Below are positions 1 through 6,771 of a DNA stretch of 33,137 nt, one piece after another. Below the pieces are notes generated by a model. The model did no database searches. It saw only the letters and a program-made list of their open reading frames with translations, and was not told where the DNA came from. Origin of the DNA: Treponema sp. (GTDB lineage: Bacteria; Spirochaetota; Spirochaetia; Treponematales; Breznakiellaceae); contig JAIRWM010000186.1 of the NCBI GenBank assembly GCA_031268975.1, positions 1-33,137 of the forward strand, written 5' to 3'. Both the position numbers and the translations under genes were made by a program. Position 1 is the stretch's first letter, and each line of letters starts with the position of its first letter.

Positions 1-122
1 CCCCCTCACCCGTATATAGCGTGGATTTCCCCGTATACACGGCATTTTCCACCACCTATAGCGTCCCCGGCGAGTGGGGATCTTTTCGCCGGGCCGCGGG
101 TGGGGCAGATTTCAGGTCCACA

Positions 123-248
123 GCTACAGACGCCGACTCCACGGCTACAGACGCTGGCTCCGCGGCTACAGACGCTGGCTCCGCGGCTCCAGACGCCGAC
201 TTCGCGGCTACAGACGCTGGCTCCGCGGTTACAGACGCTGGCTCCGCG
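123..248. repeat. 21-bp tandem repeat, six copies
   Basis: Six head-to-tail units of 21 bp begin at 123, 144, 165, 186, 207 and 228. The common unit is close to GCTACAGACGCTGGCTCCGCG, with variants that change GCTGG to GCCGA. Because 21 is a multiple of three, several frames stay open through it. One plus-strand frame reads a heptapeptide repeat (LQTLAPR-like) and runs on into the gene remnant that begins at 265. The array may be non-coding or a repeat-expanded N-terminus. Confidence 0.85.
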
Positions 249-264
249 TCCTGGGATTCTGGCT

Positions 265-411
265 ATGGCGCACGAACAGATTACGTGCCTGACAGGCGGC
301 CGGCGGACAGCCTGGGGCATCCCGGCGGAGAAGTTTACCGAGTACGGAACCGCCTACGCGGCGGCCGGGGCCGCGCTGGAGTTCAGGAAGAAGGAAGAAG
401 GGGAAGGTCCG
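265..411 (+). pseudogene. 5' remnant of an unidentified Treponema-type gene
   Basis: From the ATG at 265 about 49 codons look like genuine protein. They include a stretch reading RTAWGIPAEKFTEYGTAYA followed by an alanine-rich helix and a charged segment. From memory this resembles the N-terminus of a family of roughly 200-residue proteins found in multiple copies in gut treponemes, but I could not check this. The similarity stops near 411, where the frame runs into repeat-like DNA that also occurs at the right end of the window. The same frame is open upstream through the 21-bp repeat. I read it as a truncated gene; a very small intact gene is the alternative. Confidence 0.4.
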
Positions 412-436
412 CGAATTAACGCGAATTTCCGCGGAT

Positions 437-487
437 GGCGAAGATACCGCGCCTCGAGAGGATATAACAGGCGTACGCAGAGGAACG
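437..487 (+). repeat. Dispersed repeat, left copy
   Basis: This copy begins GGCGAAGATACCGCGCC and continues through GATATAACAGGCG to CAGAGGAACGG. Closely similar sequence occurs at 14109-14145 (plus) and 32493-32544 (minus), and a shorter piece lies at 32381-32397 (plus). It is followed by a 7-bp perfect hairpin (CACGGGC, TT, GCCCGTG at 489-504). The upstream purine-rich GAAGAAGGGGAAGGTCC also recurs near the right-hand copy. There is no transposase or coding content, so it is a small non-autonomous or REP-like repeat. Confidence 0.75.
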
Positions 488-508
488 GCACGGGCTTGCC
501 CGTGAAGT

Positions 509-546
509 GCTGCCTGCCATACGGGCAGCTTGTGGTTTTTCTTTTT
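509..546 (+). terminator. Possible rho-independent terminator
   Basis: GCTGCC at 509-514 pairs with GGCAGC at 524-529 around a 9-nt loop. A T-rich stretch follows at about 536-546. The stem is short and the T tract is several bases away, so this is a weak call. It could instead be part of the dispersed repeat that precedes it. Confidence 0.35.
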
Positions 547-558
547 TGGGGGATTAGG

Positions 559-651
559 TTTTATCGCGTGGAATACGCTTATGGTATGCTCATCAATAAA
601 ATTATAGCAGACCTCAAGTAAATTGTTGTTGCCATCGAATATTTTCTCCAT
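559..651 (-). pseudogene. Relic of a small toxin gene, C-terminal half
   Basis: Read on the minus strand from 651, about 31 codons resemble the second half of the intact protein at 767-1018. Both have F-x-x-x-x-N-x-L-E-hydrophobic-x-Y, then an acidic stretch, then V-F-H-A-hydrophobic. The relic lacks the N-terminal half. After the VFHA motif the frame has no stop and runs through the poly-A-like stretch and hairpins into the dispersed repeat, so the 3' end is lost too. It lies head-to-head with the intact gene. I infer an old inverted duplication of the toxin locus, since destroyed by repeat insertion or deletion. Confidence 0.55.
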
Positions 652-732
652 GTGGCAGCTTGGGAGGTCAGTGTAGTCAGACCTCCGGTCTGTTGTGGTT
701 AAATTTGGAATTGTCCGGGCAGACCGGTTTGG

Positions 733-761
733 TTGCTATATCGGAAAGAACAGAGTATAGT
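733..761 (+). promoter_or_regulatory. Promoter for the toxin-antitoxin pair
   Basis: TTGCTA at 733-738 and TATAGT at 756-761 are separated by 17 bp. The -10 matches the sigma-70 consensus at five of six positions. The ATG at 767 lies five bases after the -10, so the transcript would start at or next to the start codon. Confidence 0.55.
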
Positions 762-766
762 AAGGT

Positions 767-1018
767 ATGGTGATAGAGTACAACAAGACGGCGTTTAGAC
801 ATGGTGTCTCAAAGGCCGATATTGAATGGGCTATCAAGACCGCGCTATTTGAGCGGCCTGATGCGGATGAGGATAATGTCTATATAGCCGTTGGCTTCAA
901 CCGTGCGGGAAACCCGCTTGAAATTGGCTATCGTGAATTCGATGATGGAAGCTGTTACGTTTTTCACGCGATGGCTTGTCAGGATAAATGGCTCAAAGAG
1001 GCCAGTATAGGGAGTTAG
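767..1018 (+). CDS. Putative toxin of a type II toxin-antitoxin pair
   Basis: This is an 83-residue protein. Its N-terminus has the pattern Y-x-x-x-A-F-R-H-G-V followed by an acidic, aromatic beta-rich core with VGFNRAGNPLEIGY and a conserved VFHAM near the C-terminus. I recognise this architecture as a small toxin-like family that commonly sits in front of a helical partner, but I cannot give a named family with confidence. The next gene starts two bases after its stop codon, as expected for a toxin-first TA operon. The ATG at 767 lies just behind a -10 box, and the purines directly before it are too close to serve as a normal ribosome binding site. A degraded homologue lies on the opposite strand at 559-651. 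Confidence 0.6.
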   Translation: MVIEYNKTAFRHGVSKADIEWAIKTALFERPDADEDNVYIAVGFNRAGNPLEIGYREFDDGSCYVFHAMACQDKWLKEASIGS

Positions 1019-1019
1019 T

Positions 1020-1262
1020 ATGGCAATGTCAATGACGGACAAAGAGGCAGCCGCGCTGGATGAAAAGTTTACCAACGGGTCTGTCCGCCTGGGTGAAGGA
1101 ATGGGGCCGATTATGCGCCGCCGTGAATTGTTACGGCTTTTGGATGAGGTGAGTGCCAACTATATTATCACCATGGCCGAACAAGGCAACAAAACCCCGG
1201 CGCAGGTGGTGGGCGATATGGTACGCCGCGAAATCGCCGCCCGGTCTCACGCTCCGGCGTAA
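1020..1262 (+). CDS. Putative antitoxin partner
   Basis: This is an 80-residue, mainly helical protein. It opens with a charged helix (TDKEAAALDEKFTNG), and its C-terminal half ends in KTPAQVVGDMVRREIAA, which resembles a dimerisation or DNA-binding helix of small antitoxins. It follows the putative toxin with a one-base gap. GGAG just before the toxin stop codon serves as its ribosome binding site, so translation is probably coupled. The function is inferred from size, position and partner, and no named DNA-binding motif is clear enough to assign a class. Confidence 0.55.
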   Translation: MAMSMTDKEAAALDEKFTNGSVRLGEGMGPIMRRRELLRLLDEVSANYIITMAEQGNKTPAQVVGDMVRREIAARSHAPA

Positions 1263-1331
1263 CCGCGGGGGCAGACGCCGAATGCCTGTGCCGCGCCGGC
1301 TGCCTGAGGCGGTGTCAAACACAAACAGGGA

Positions 1332-1359
1332 TTGCTTTTTCAGGGCAATACGGCATAGT
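1332..1359 (+). promoter_or_regulatory. Weak promoter for the MetF-like gene
   Basis: TTGCTT at 1332-1337 and CATAGT at 1354-1359 are spaced by 16 bp. The ATG is ten bases after the -10 and is preceded by a run of T with no Shine-Dalgarno sequence. Both hexamers are imperfect, so confidence is low. Confidence 0.3.
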
Positions 1360-1369
1360 CTTTTTTGAC

Positions 1370-2170
1370 ATGGCTGTTGATATCTCACTGGAAATTGTAC
1401 CCCGCGGCGCCGCTTCGATCATCGAAGACATGAATACCTGCGCCCGCTATCCCGGGATAACCTTGATCAATGTTCCCGATCTTGTCCGCTTTACCCTGCG
1501 TTCCTGGGAAGCGTGCGGAATATTGCTGCGTGAGCAGAGCCTGTCCGGCCTGCGGGGCATTGTTCCCCATCTGCGGGCGCGGGACTTTTCTCCGGACGAA
1601 CCTTTTCCCCTGACCGGCTTTTTCCGCGAACACCGGATTACAAAGGCGCTGGTTATTACGGGGGACCGTAAAGACGGAACCGGCGGTTCCGGCGAAGGCT
1701 CCGGCCCCGGTGGCAATTCCGGCGGGGAACTCCGGCTTTCCGTGCCGTTTATCAAAAAGCTTAAATTCGAAATGCCGGAACTGGAAATTTACGCCGCCTT
1801 TGATCCGTACAGAACCAATATCCGTTACGAGCTCGATTATCTTGCGCTGAAAGAAGAAGCCGGGGCGTCGGGTTTTATGAGCCAGCCTTTTTTCGATCTC
1901 CGGCTTTTGGAAATATATTCCGAATATTTGGAAAACAAACGGATATTCTGGGGAATTACCCCGGTGCTTTCCTCCGGCAGCCGGGGTTACTGGGAATCGC
2001 GGAACAGGACGATTTTCCCAAAATCGTTCCGGGCGGATATGTTTTGGAATATAAACTTTGGCCGGCAGGTTCTGGATTTCTGCGGCAAAAACAATTTCAG
2101 CGTATACCTTATGCCGGTGCGGGTCGACTTGGCTGAGTATCTTTCGGGACTGTTCACATCATCCCGGTAA
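1370..2170 (+). CDS. Methylenetetrahydrofolate reductase-like protein
   Basis: This is a 266-residue protein of the FAD-linked MTHFR fold. Family-like stretches are an N-terminal LEIVPRG (strand 1 of the barrel), INVPDLVRF, ITKALVITGD at about residues 88-98, YAAFDPY near residue 145, and FMSQPFFDLRLLEIY followed by FWGITPV. The pattern resembles a short MetF-like subgroup of about 260 residues rather than full-length E. coli MetF. A glycine/serine-rich insert at about residues 101-123 replaces the usual short loop after the ITGD motif. The probable role is in one-carbon (methyl-tetrahydrofolate) metabolism. The ECF transporter genes follow within 16 bases, which hints at a vitamin or folate link without proving it. 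The ATG at 1370 has no Shine-Dalgarno sequence. Confidence 0.75.
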   Translation: MAVDISLEIVPRGAASIIEDMNTCARYPGITLINVPDLVRFTLRSWEACGILLREQSLSGLRGIVPHLRARDFSPDEPFPLTGFFREHRITKALVITGDRKDGTGGSGEGSGPGGNSGGELRLSVPFIKKLKFEMPELEIYAAFDPYRTNIRYELDYLALKEEAGASGFMSQPFFDLRLLEIYSEYLENKRIFWGITPVLSSGSRGYWESRNRTIFPKSFRADMFWNINFGRQVLDFCGKNNFSVYLMPVRVDLAEYLSGLFTSSR

Positions 2171-2180
2171 AAACTATACT
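2153..2180 (+). promoter_or_regulatory. Promoter inside the metF-like 3' end
   Basis: TTCACA at 2153-2158 and TATACT at 2175-2180 are spaced by 16 bp, and each matches consensus at five of six positions. The GTG start of the ECF transporter gene is six bases after the -10, so transcription would begin at the start codon. Confidence 0.6.
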
Positions 2181-2186
2181 CCTACC

Positions 2187-4754
2187 GTGAAACGGCGCGT
2201 TGTCATACAGGTTGAAAATCTCTCGTATACGTACCCCGGCGGGGGCCGCGCCGCGCCGGCCCTGAAAAACATACGCTTTACCATTCGGGAAGGGGAACGG
2301 GTCGCCGTTCTGGGCGCGAACGGATCGGGGAAAAGCACCCTCCTGTCCTGCCTTAACGGGCTTGTCATTCCCGAACCGGATGAAGGAACCGCGGGGGCGG
2401 TGCAGATTCACGACAAAGACGGCGCAATCCTTAATCCCGCGAAAAAACAGGACCTTGACAGGATCAGGGGGTTTATCGGAACGGTGATGCAGAATCCTGA
2501 CGATCAGATCATAAGCTCTGTTGTGGAAGAAGATGTCGCGTTCGGCCCGGAAAATCTCGGGCTGACAAAAGATCAAACAGAGAAGCTTGTGGAAATGTCT
2601 CTTGTTCAATGCGGCCTTGAAAACATGAGGACCCGTCAGGTTCGTTTTTTATCGGGCGGAGAAAAACAGCGTCTTGCCCTTGCCGGGGTTCTTGCCCTTG
2701 GAAGCCCCGTCATAGTTTTTGACGAGGCCCTTTCCATGATCGATCCGGCGGGAAGGGAACGTTTTCTCGCACTGCTTGAAAAGCTGAATGGAGAAGGAAA
2801 AACGCTGATTCAGGTAACCCATTCACTGGAAGAAGCGTTCCGCTGCAAGCGCTGCCTTGTCCTTTGCCGGGGGGAACTTGTCTTTGACGGAACGCCTTCG
2901 CTCCTGCTTGAAAGGCCGGAACTCCGGTCGTGGGGTTTTGTTCTTTCGGAGCCGTTTAAGGCGCTGCGGATTTTTTCCCAAAAGCTTCCAGGATTTTCCG
3001 TCTCGACGCCGGACGCGGACAAGACGGCGGAAAAAATCATCGCGCTTGCGGCCGGCATCAAAAACGCGCCGGGCACGGCATCCGCAGCACAAGGCGCCGC
3101 GGCCGCCGGGACTACGGCGGCCGTATCCGCCATCCTGCCCGCGGTATGCTTTTCCGGCGCGTCGCACGAATACCGGGGCGGGAACCCGGCCGTGCGGGGA
3201 ATGAAAGATGTAAGCTTTACCCTTCCTTCCGGGAAAAGTCTTGCGATAATCGGGACAAGCGGATCGGGAAAATCAACTGTCCTCAGGCATATCAACGCCC
3301 TCCTTCTTCCCGGCACAGGCCGTGTTACGGTTCTGGGAAAAGATACGCTGGATAAAAAAAACAGGCTCGTGGAATTGCGGACTCAGGCCGCGCTTTCGGT
3401 ACAAAGTCCCGAAAGCGCCCTGTTTGAAGAGTATGTCGCCGATGACGTGGCTTTCGGGCCCGCCAACGCCGGTCTTTCAGGCGGCGCGCTTAAAGACCGG
3501 GTAAAAGAAGCCATGGAAGCTTCCGGCCTCCCGTTCGCCGAATTTGCCGACAGAAAAACATTTTCGCTTTCCGGCGGGGAAAAGCGGCGGGCGGCAATCG
3601 CCGGAACAGCGGCGATGGACAGTCCCCTGCTGCTGCTTGACGAACCGCTTGCGGGCCTTGACGGTATCCAGCGTGGACGAATCCTCTCGCTGATCAAAAG
3701 CCTTACAGATCGGGGAAAGACGATTATCATTACAACCCATTCCATGGAATGCGCCTCGTGTTTCGACATGGTCGGGGTTATGTCCGGCGGAACCATGGCG
3801 GCCTTCGGCCCTCCCCGCGAAATATTCGGCCCCCGCTGGAACGCCGCCTGGGATCTGGCTCTTCCCTGGCCGGCCGCCGTTGCCCGCCGTCTGGCCGCCG
3901 CCGGCATTGTCCCCGAAAACGCCGTTCCCCTCAGCGCCGGGGAGCTTGACGGGCTGGTCTTCGGAACCGGCGCTCCGGCGGAAGCCCGGCAGGTACTATC
4001 CGCCGGACCGGACATACCCTGCGCACCGGCCGGAAAAAGACCGTGCCGGAAAACCGGAATGGAATTTTTTCACGGCCCCGGTCTGGAGTTTCTGGATCGA
4101 CCGTCGGCCCTGCGCTCCATTTCCGGCCGAATCAAACTGCCGCTGCTTATCGCGGCAATGGCGGCCGCAATCGTCCTGCCGCCGCCCTTTTTCCCCGCCG
4201 CCCTGCTCGCCCTTATATTGGTTACCGGCGCGGCGGCGGGCCGGATCGGGCCGGGGCATCTGCTTCGGGGGCTTGTTACCCTCACGCCCTGGCTTTTGGT
4301 GATAACGGCCCTCCAGCAGCTTTACTCAGGACAGGGCGGTACGGTGATCCTGCCGCTGGGACGGATTTCCATTACCGCCGAAAACCTTGTCAGATCGGCT
4401 TCGCTTTTTGTCCGCGTCGCCCTGCTTACATCCCTGTTCTCGCTCTATTCCGCAGTAACCCCGCTGAGGGAAACTCTTGAAGCGTTTAACTCGGGACTTT
4501 CCCTTTTTCGCCCGCTGGGGTTTCCTTCCGGGGATGTTTCGCTGGGCGTCGGAATTGCCATGCGTTTTGTCCCCGTCCTTGAGGAAGAAGCCGAGCGGAT
4601 CGTTACCGCCCAGCTTTCCCGGGGCGGGAAAAAAAGCCGCGTTGGGATGATGGCGTCAATCATCGTGCCGCTCTTTCTCCGTTCACTTGAACGCATGGAA
4701 AAACTGACGGTGGCGGTTGTCCTCCGGCTTTACGGATACAAAAGCCATGGTTAG
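2187..4754 (+). CDS. ECF transporter energy-coupling protein, EcfA-EcfA'-EcfT fusion
   Basis: This is an 855-residue single chain holding the whole energy-coupling module of an energy-coupling-factor importer. The first ABC ATPase has its Walker A motif (GANGSGKST) at residues 43-51, the LSGGEKQ signature at 155 and Walker B FDEA followed by an H-loop VTHS. The second ATPase begins near residue 325, with Walker A GTSGSGKST at 356-364, a Q-loop QSPES, signature LSGGEKR, Walker B LLLLDEP and TTHS. From about residue 644 a hydrophobic EcfT domain follows with several membrane spans and the basic coupling stretch QLSRGG. The frame is also open upstream to 2058, but that part overlaps the previous gene, and the GTG at 2187 sits behind a good promoter. 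EcfA, EcfA' and EcfT are usually separate proteins. The S component follows. Confidence 0.88.
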   Translation: MKRRVVIQVENLSYTYPGGGRAAPALKNIRFTIREGERVAVLGANGSGKSTLLSCLNGLVIPEPDEGTAGAVQIHDKDGAILNPAKKQDLDRIRGFIGTVMQNPDDQIISSVVEEDVAFGPENLGLTKDQTEKLVEMSLVQCGLENMRTRQVRFLSGGEKQRLALAGVLALGSPVIVFDEALSMIDPAGRERFLALLEKLNGEGKTLIQVTHSLEEAFRCKRCLVLCRGELVFDGTPSLLLERPELRSWGFVLSEPFKALRIFSQKLPGFSVSTPDADKTAEKIIALAAGIKNAPGTASAAQGAAAAGTTAAVSAILPAVCFSGASHEYRGGNPAVRGMKDVSFTLPSGKSLAIIGTSGSGKSTVLRHINALLLPGTGRVTVLGKDTLDKKNRLVELRTQAALSVQSPESALFEEYVADDVAFGPANAGLSGGALKDRVKEAMEASGLPFAEFADRKTFSLSGGEKRRAAIAGTAAMDSPLLLLDEPLAGLDGIQRGRILSLIKSLTDRGKTIIITTHSMECASCFDMVGVMSGGTMAAFGPPREIFGPRWNAAWDLALPWPAAVARRLAAAGIVPENAVPLSAGELDGLVFGTGAPAEARQVLSAGPDIPCAPAGKRPCRKTGMEFFHGPGLEFLDRPSALRSISGRIKLPLLIAAMAAAIVLPPPFFPAALLALILVTGAAAGRIGPGHLLRGLVTLTPWLLVITALQQLYSGQGGTVILPLGRISITAENLVRSASLFVRVALLTSLFSLYSAVTPLRETLEAFNSGLSLFRPLGFPSGDVSLGVGIAMRFVPVLEEEAERIVTAQLSRGGKKSRVGMMASIIVPLFLRSLERMEKLTVAVVLRLYGYKSHG

Positions 4755-4799
4755 TGTTTGCGGTATGGATAAAATATAGTTAGCCTGTAGGAATATTAC

Positions 4800-5444
4800 T
4801 TGACAAAAAAAGATCGTCCGGCTACCCTTGGGAGCATGAATGATGACAGGATTCGCAAAATTGTGACCGCGGGTGTTTTTTCGGCGCTTGTGATTGTTCT
4901 CGGCGTTACAAACCTGGGGTTTATCCTGCTGCCCCTGGGGGCCATTACCGTATTGCAGGTACCGGTTATCATCGGCGCGATACTGGAAGGGCCCGGCGTC
5001 GGCGTTTTTATCGGCCTTTTGTTTGGCATTTTCAGCATTGTCCAGGCGGCGATAATCGGCGTAACCCCGGCAGATTTGGCGTTTCTCCATTATCCCTGGA
5101 TAGCCATCGTCCCCAGAATCCTCATCGGCCCCGCCGCGTGGTTTGTACATTCCCTTATCGGCGGCACTTTGTTCCGCGGCGGCAAATCTTCCCGGCAGTC
5201 CGGCCTGGCCCGGGAAACCGCGGCAGTCGCCGCCGGGGCGGTCACCGGTTCCTTAATCAACACGATTCTGGTACTCAGCTCTTTCGCCCTGTTTCTTCCC
5301 GATGTGATAAGCTGGCAGATAGTGATTGGCCTTGCGTCCCTTAACGGGCCCGTGGAAGCGGGTTTTTCGGCGGCCATATCCCTGGCGGTGATCCTCCCCT
5401 GGAAAGGCATAAGCCGCAGAAAGGGTTCCCGGCTGAACGCCTGA
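4800..5444 (+). CDS. ECF transporter S component
   Basis: This membrane protein of 202-214 residues has about five or six hydrophobic segments. The N-terminal helix reads IVTAGVFSALVIVLGVTNLGF, and GAITVLQVPVIIGAILEGP is typical of the ECF substrate-binding (PF12822-like) family. It would bind the vitamin and pair with the fused energy-coupling protein encoded 45 bases upstream. Two starts are possible. TTG at 4800 has AGGA seven bases upstream, and ATG at 4836 has GGAG almost touching it. I chose the longer form for its ribosome binding site. The substrate is not readable from the sequence. The MetF-like neighbour makes a folate-related compound one option among several. Confidence 0.8.
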   Translation: MTKKDRPATLGSMNDDRIRKIVTAGVFSALVIVLGVTNLGFILLPLGAITVLQVPVIIGAILEGPGVGVFIGLLFGIFSIVQAAIIGVTPADLAFLHYPWIAIVPRILIGPAAWFVHSLIGGTLFRGGKSSRQSGLARETAAVAAGAVTGSLINTILVLSSFALFLPDVISWQIVIGLASLNGPVEAGFSAAISLAVILPWKGISRRKGSRLNA

Positions 5445-5466
5445 CGGGCGGCGGGTGCGGGCGGCC

Positions 5467-5480
5467 GGAAGCCGGCTTCC
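5467..5480. other. Perfect 14-bp palindrome next to a -35 box
   Basis: GGAAGCCGGCTTCC is fully self-complementary and directly abuts the TTGTAT -35 hexamer at 5481. It could be an operator for the following gene or the stem of a terminator for the ECF genes. There is no clean T run after it. Confidence 0.45.
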
Positions 5481-5509
5481 TTGTATAAAATTTCCGCCTG
5501 TGATATAAC
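5481..5509 (+). promoter_or_regulatory. Promoter, extended -10
   Basis: TTGTAT at 5481-5486 and TATAAC at 5504-5509 are spaced by 17 bp. A TG at 5501-5502 forms an extended -10. The -10 matches at five of six positions. The ATG at 5516 is six bases downstream, which predicts a leaderless transcript. Confidence 0.6.
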
Positions 5510-5515
5510 GGGTTT

Positions 5516-5890
5516 ATGGTTCCCTGTTTTGCCAAAAAATGGCCCCGCCTTGTTTTGGCGGCGTATCTTGTTATCGCCACGGCGGGAATATTCACGTTCA
5601 TGGCAACAGAGCCGTTCCGTTCGGTCAATTTGTCGGGGAAAGGGCCCGCTTCGGGCGGTCTGCTCAGCCCGATAGACCATTTCATCGACTATCTGACCGA
5701 AGGTATAACGATAACAAACAAAACAGGCGGACATTCACTTCTTTTCCCGAGCGGCGGATGTATACGCATCCTCCTGCCGTTTGGAATAAGAAATATCGAA
5801 GCGGAACTTTCCGGGCTGTCTTTAAAAGCGGCCGAAAACGTACATCATCTCAATTTGAAAAAAACCATTCCATTAAGACTCCGAATCTGA
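5516..5890 (+). CDS. Small membrane-anchored protein of unknown function
   Basis: This is a 124-residue protein. A basic N-terminus (AKKWPR) and a single hydrophobic helix at about residues 11-30 (LVLAAYLVIATAGIFTFMA) suggest a signal anchor or uncleaved signal peptide. The remainder would then lie in the periplasm. It is followed by a 65-residue domain with beta-like character and a basic C-terminal tail ending KKTIPLRLRI. I recognise no domain. A clear promoter places the transcription start at the ATG. The protein could be a shortened version of a longer one, because the sequence after its stop is non-coding and repeat-like. The ATG at 5600 would remove the hydrophobic segment and is less likely. 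Confidence 0.5.
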   Translation: MVPCFAKKWPRLVLAAYLVIATAGIFTFMATEPFRSVNLSGKGPASGGLLSPIDHFIDYLTEGITITNKTGGHSLLFPSGGCIRILLPFGIRNIEAELSGLSLKAAENVHHLNLKKTIPLRLRI

Positions 5891-6024
5891 TATCTGTTTT
5901 CCCTCCCCTTTTTCCCATGTTGGTTGAGGCAGTTCCAAAGTGTCAAGTTTTGGAATCGGCCCGGTTTTCTCACAACAGGAAACTGTGTGACGAAAGTCGT
6001 CGAATGAAATTTTGAGGGCAGACA

Positions 6025-6495
6025 ATGATGATGCTGAATACTGTATTCGACAAGCAATCAATAAAACTGGACCTTGCAGGCAGAACAAAAAAGGCCGTTT
6101 TTGCGGAGCTTGTCGAAGAAATTGTGTACATTCACCCCGAGTTGAACAAGAACACGGCGCTTGCGGTTCTTTGGGAGCGGGAAAACAAAATGAACACTTC
6201 CGTAGCCGCCGGCGTCGCGATTCCCCACGGCTATTATTCGGGCGCTTCCGGCGTAGTCGGCGCCTTGGGCATTTCGCGGGCCGGCATAGATTACGGCGCG
6301 CCGGATCAGAAGCCGGTTTATTTTGTTTTTTTGATCATTATGGATGAAAAATCCCGGGAAAAACACTTGAATGTTTTAAGCCGGGTTTTGTCTCTAATTG
6401 AGTCCGGAACGCTTGTTGATACGCAGGCGGCCGGGAAACACCGGAACTTCGGCTCACAGCAGGAAGTTTACGACATCCTCACCCGGTTTAACTAA
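6025..6495 (+). CDS. PTS EIIA domain protein, fructose/nitrogen type
   Basis: This is a 156-residue single-domain EIIA of the mannitol/fructose/Ntr superfamily. The phosphorylatable histidine sits in the motif VAAGVAIPHGY. The N-terminal KKAVFAELVEEI helix and the C-terminal LNVLSRVLSLIES stretch also fit the family. GAGGG six bases before the ATG is a good ribosome binding site. The gene has no permease partner nearby. It is the first gene of a cluster with sodium-pump decarboxylase subunits and ends 20 bases before the gamma-subunit gene, so it is probably regulatory (PTS-Ntr-like) rather than transport-related. A phosphate source could be the HPr/enzyme I encoded at 19785-21765. The upstream leader contains an inverted repeat (TTCCAAA at 5933-5939 with TTTGGAA at 5949-5955). 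Confidence 0.8.
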   Translation: MMMLNTVFDKQSIKLDLAGRTKKAVFAELVEEIVYIHPELNKNTALAVLWERENKMNTSVAAGVAIPHGYYSGASGVVGALGISRAGIDYGAPDQKPVYFVFLIIMDEKSREKHLNVLSRVLSLIESGTLVDTQAAGKHRNFGSQQEVYDILTRFN

Positions 6496-6515
6496 ACACC
6501 AATCAAGGAGTATAT

Positions 6516-6764
6516 ATGACTATTTTTGAAATGCTGGAGCAAAGCGCGCTTTTAACGGTGCTTGGCATGATCATCGTTTTTGTCTTCTTGTGGATTATGA
6601 TTATTTGTGTCAATCTGGTAGCGAAGATAATCCACAAGGCCGGATTGGACAAGGATATACTGCCTGTGGAAAACGACCCCCAAAAGAATAAAAGCAGGGC
6701 GGTAAACAGGGGAGTAACCGCGGCAATATCGGCGGCGGTTACAGAGTACCAAAAAAAGGAATAG
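6516..6764 (+). CDS. Sodium-pump decarboxylase gamma subunit (OadG-like)
   Basis: This is an 82-residue protein with one N-terminal membrane helix (about residues 11-35), a charged linker and the C-terminal AAISAAVTEYQ motif typical of the OadG family. That motif is where the gamma subunit contacts the carboxyltransferase. The role is to anchor and stabilise a biotin-dependent, Na+-exporting decarboxylase in the inner membrane. AAGGAG lies five bases before the ATG. The beta subunit gene follows seven bases after the stop. No alpha (carboxyltransferase) or biotin-carrier gene is present in the cluster or anywhere else in the window. Confidence 0.8.
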   Translation: MTIFEMLEQSALLTVLGMIIVFVFLWIMIICVNLVAKIIHKAGLDKDILPVENDPQKNKSRAVNRGVTAAISAAVTEYQKKE

Positions 6765-6771
6765 GCGCGGC

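Noticed and set aside
123-248. CRISPR array
   Set aside because: The 21-bp units are directly contiguous with no spacers, so this is a simple tandem repeat.
2058-2186. N-terminal extension of the ECF fusion protein to an ATG at 2058
   Set aside because: It overlaps the MetF-like gene by over 100 bases, has no family character, and a good promoter lies between it and the GTG at 2187.
5940-6024. Sigma-54 promoter before the EIIA gene at 6025
   Set aside because: A TGGAATCG stretch resembles a -24 element, but no GC follows at the required ten-base spacing.
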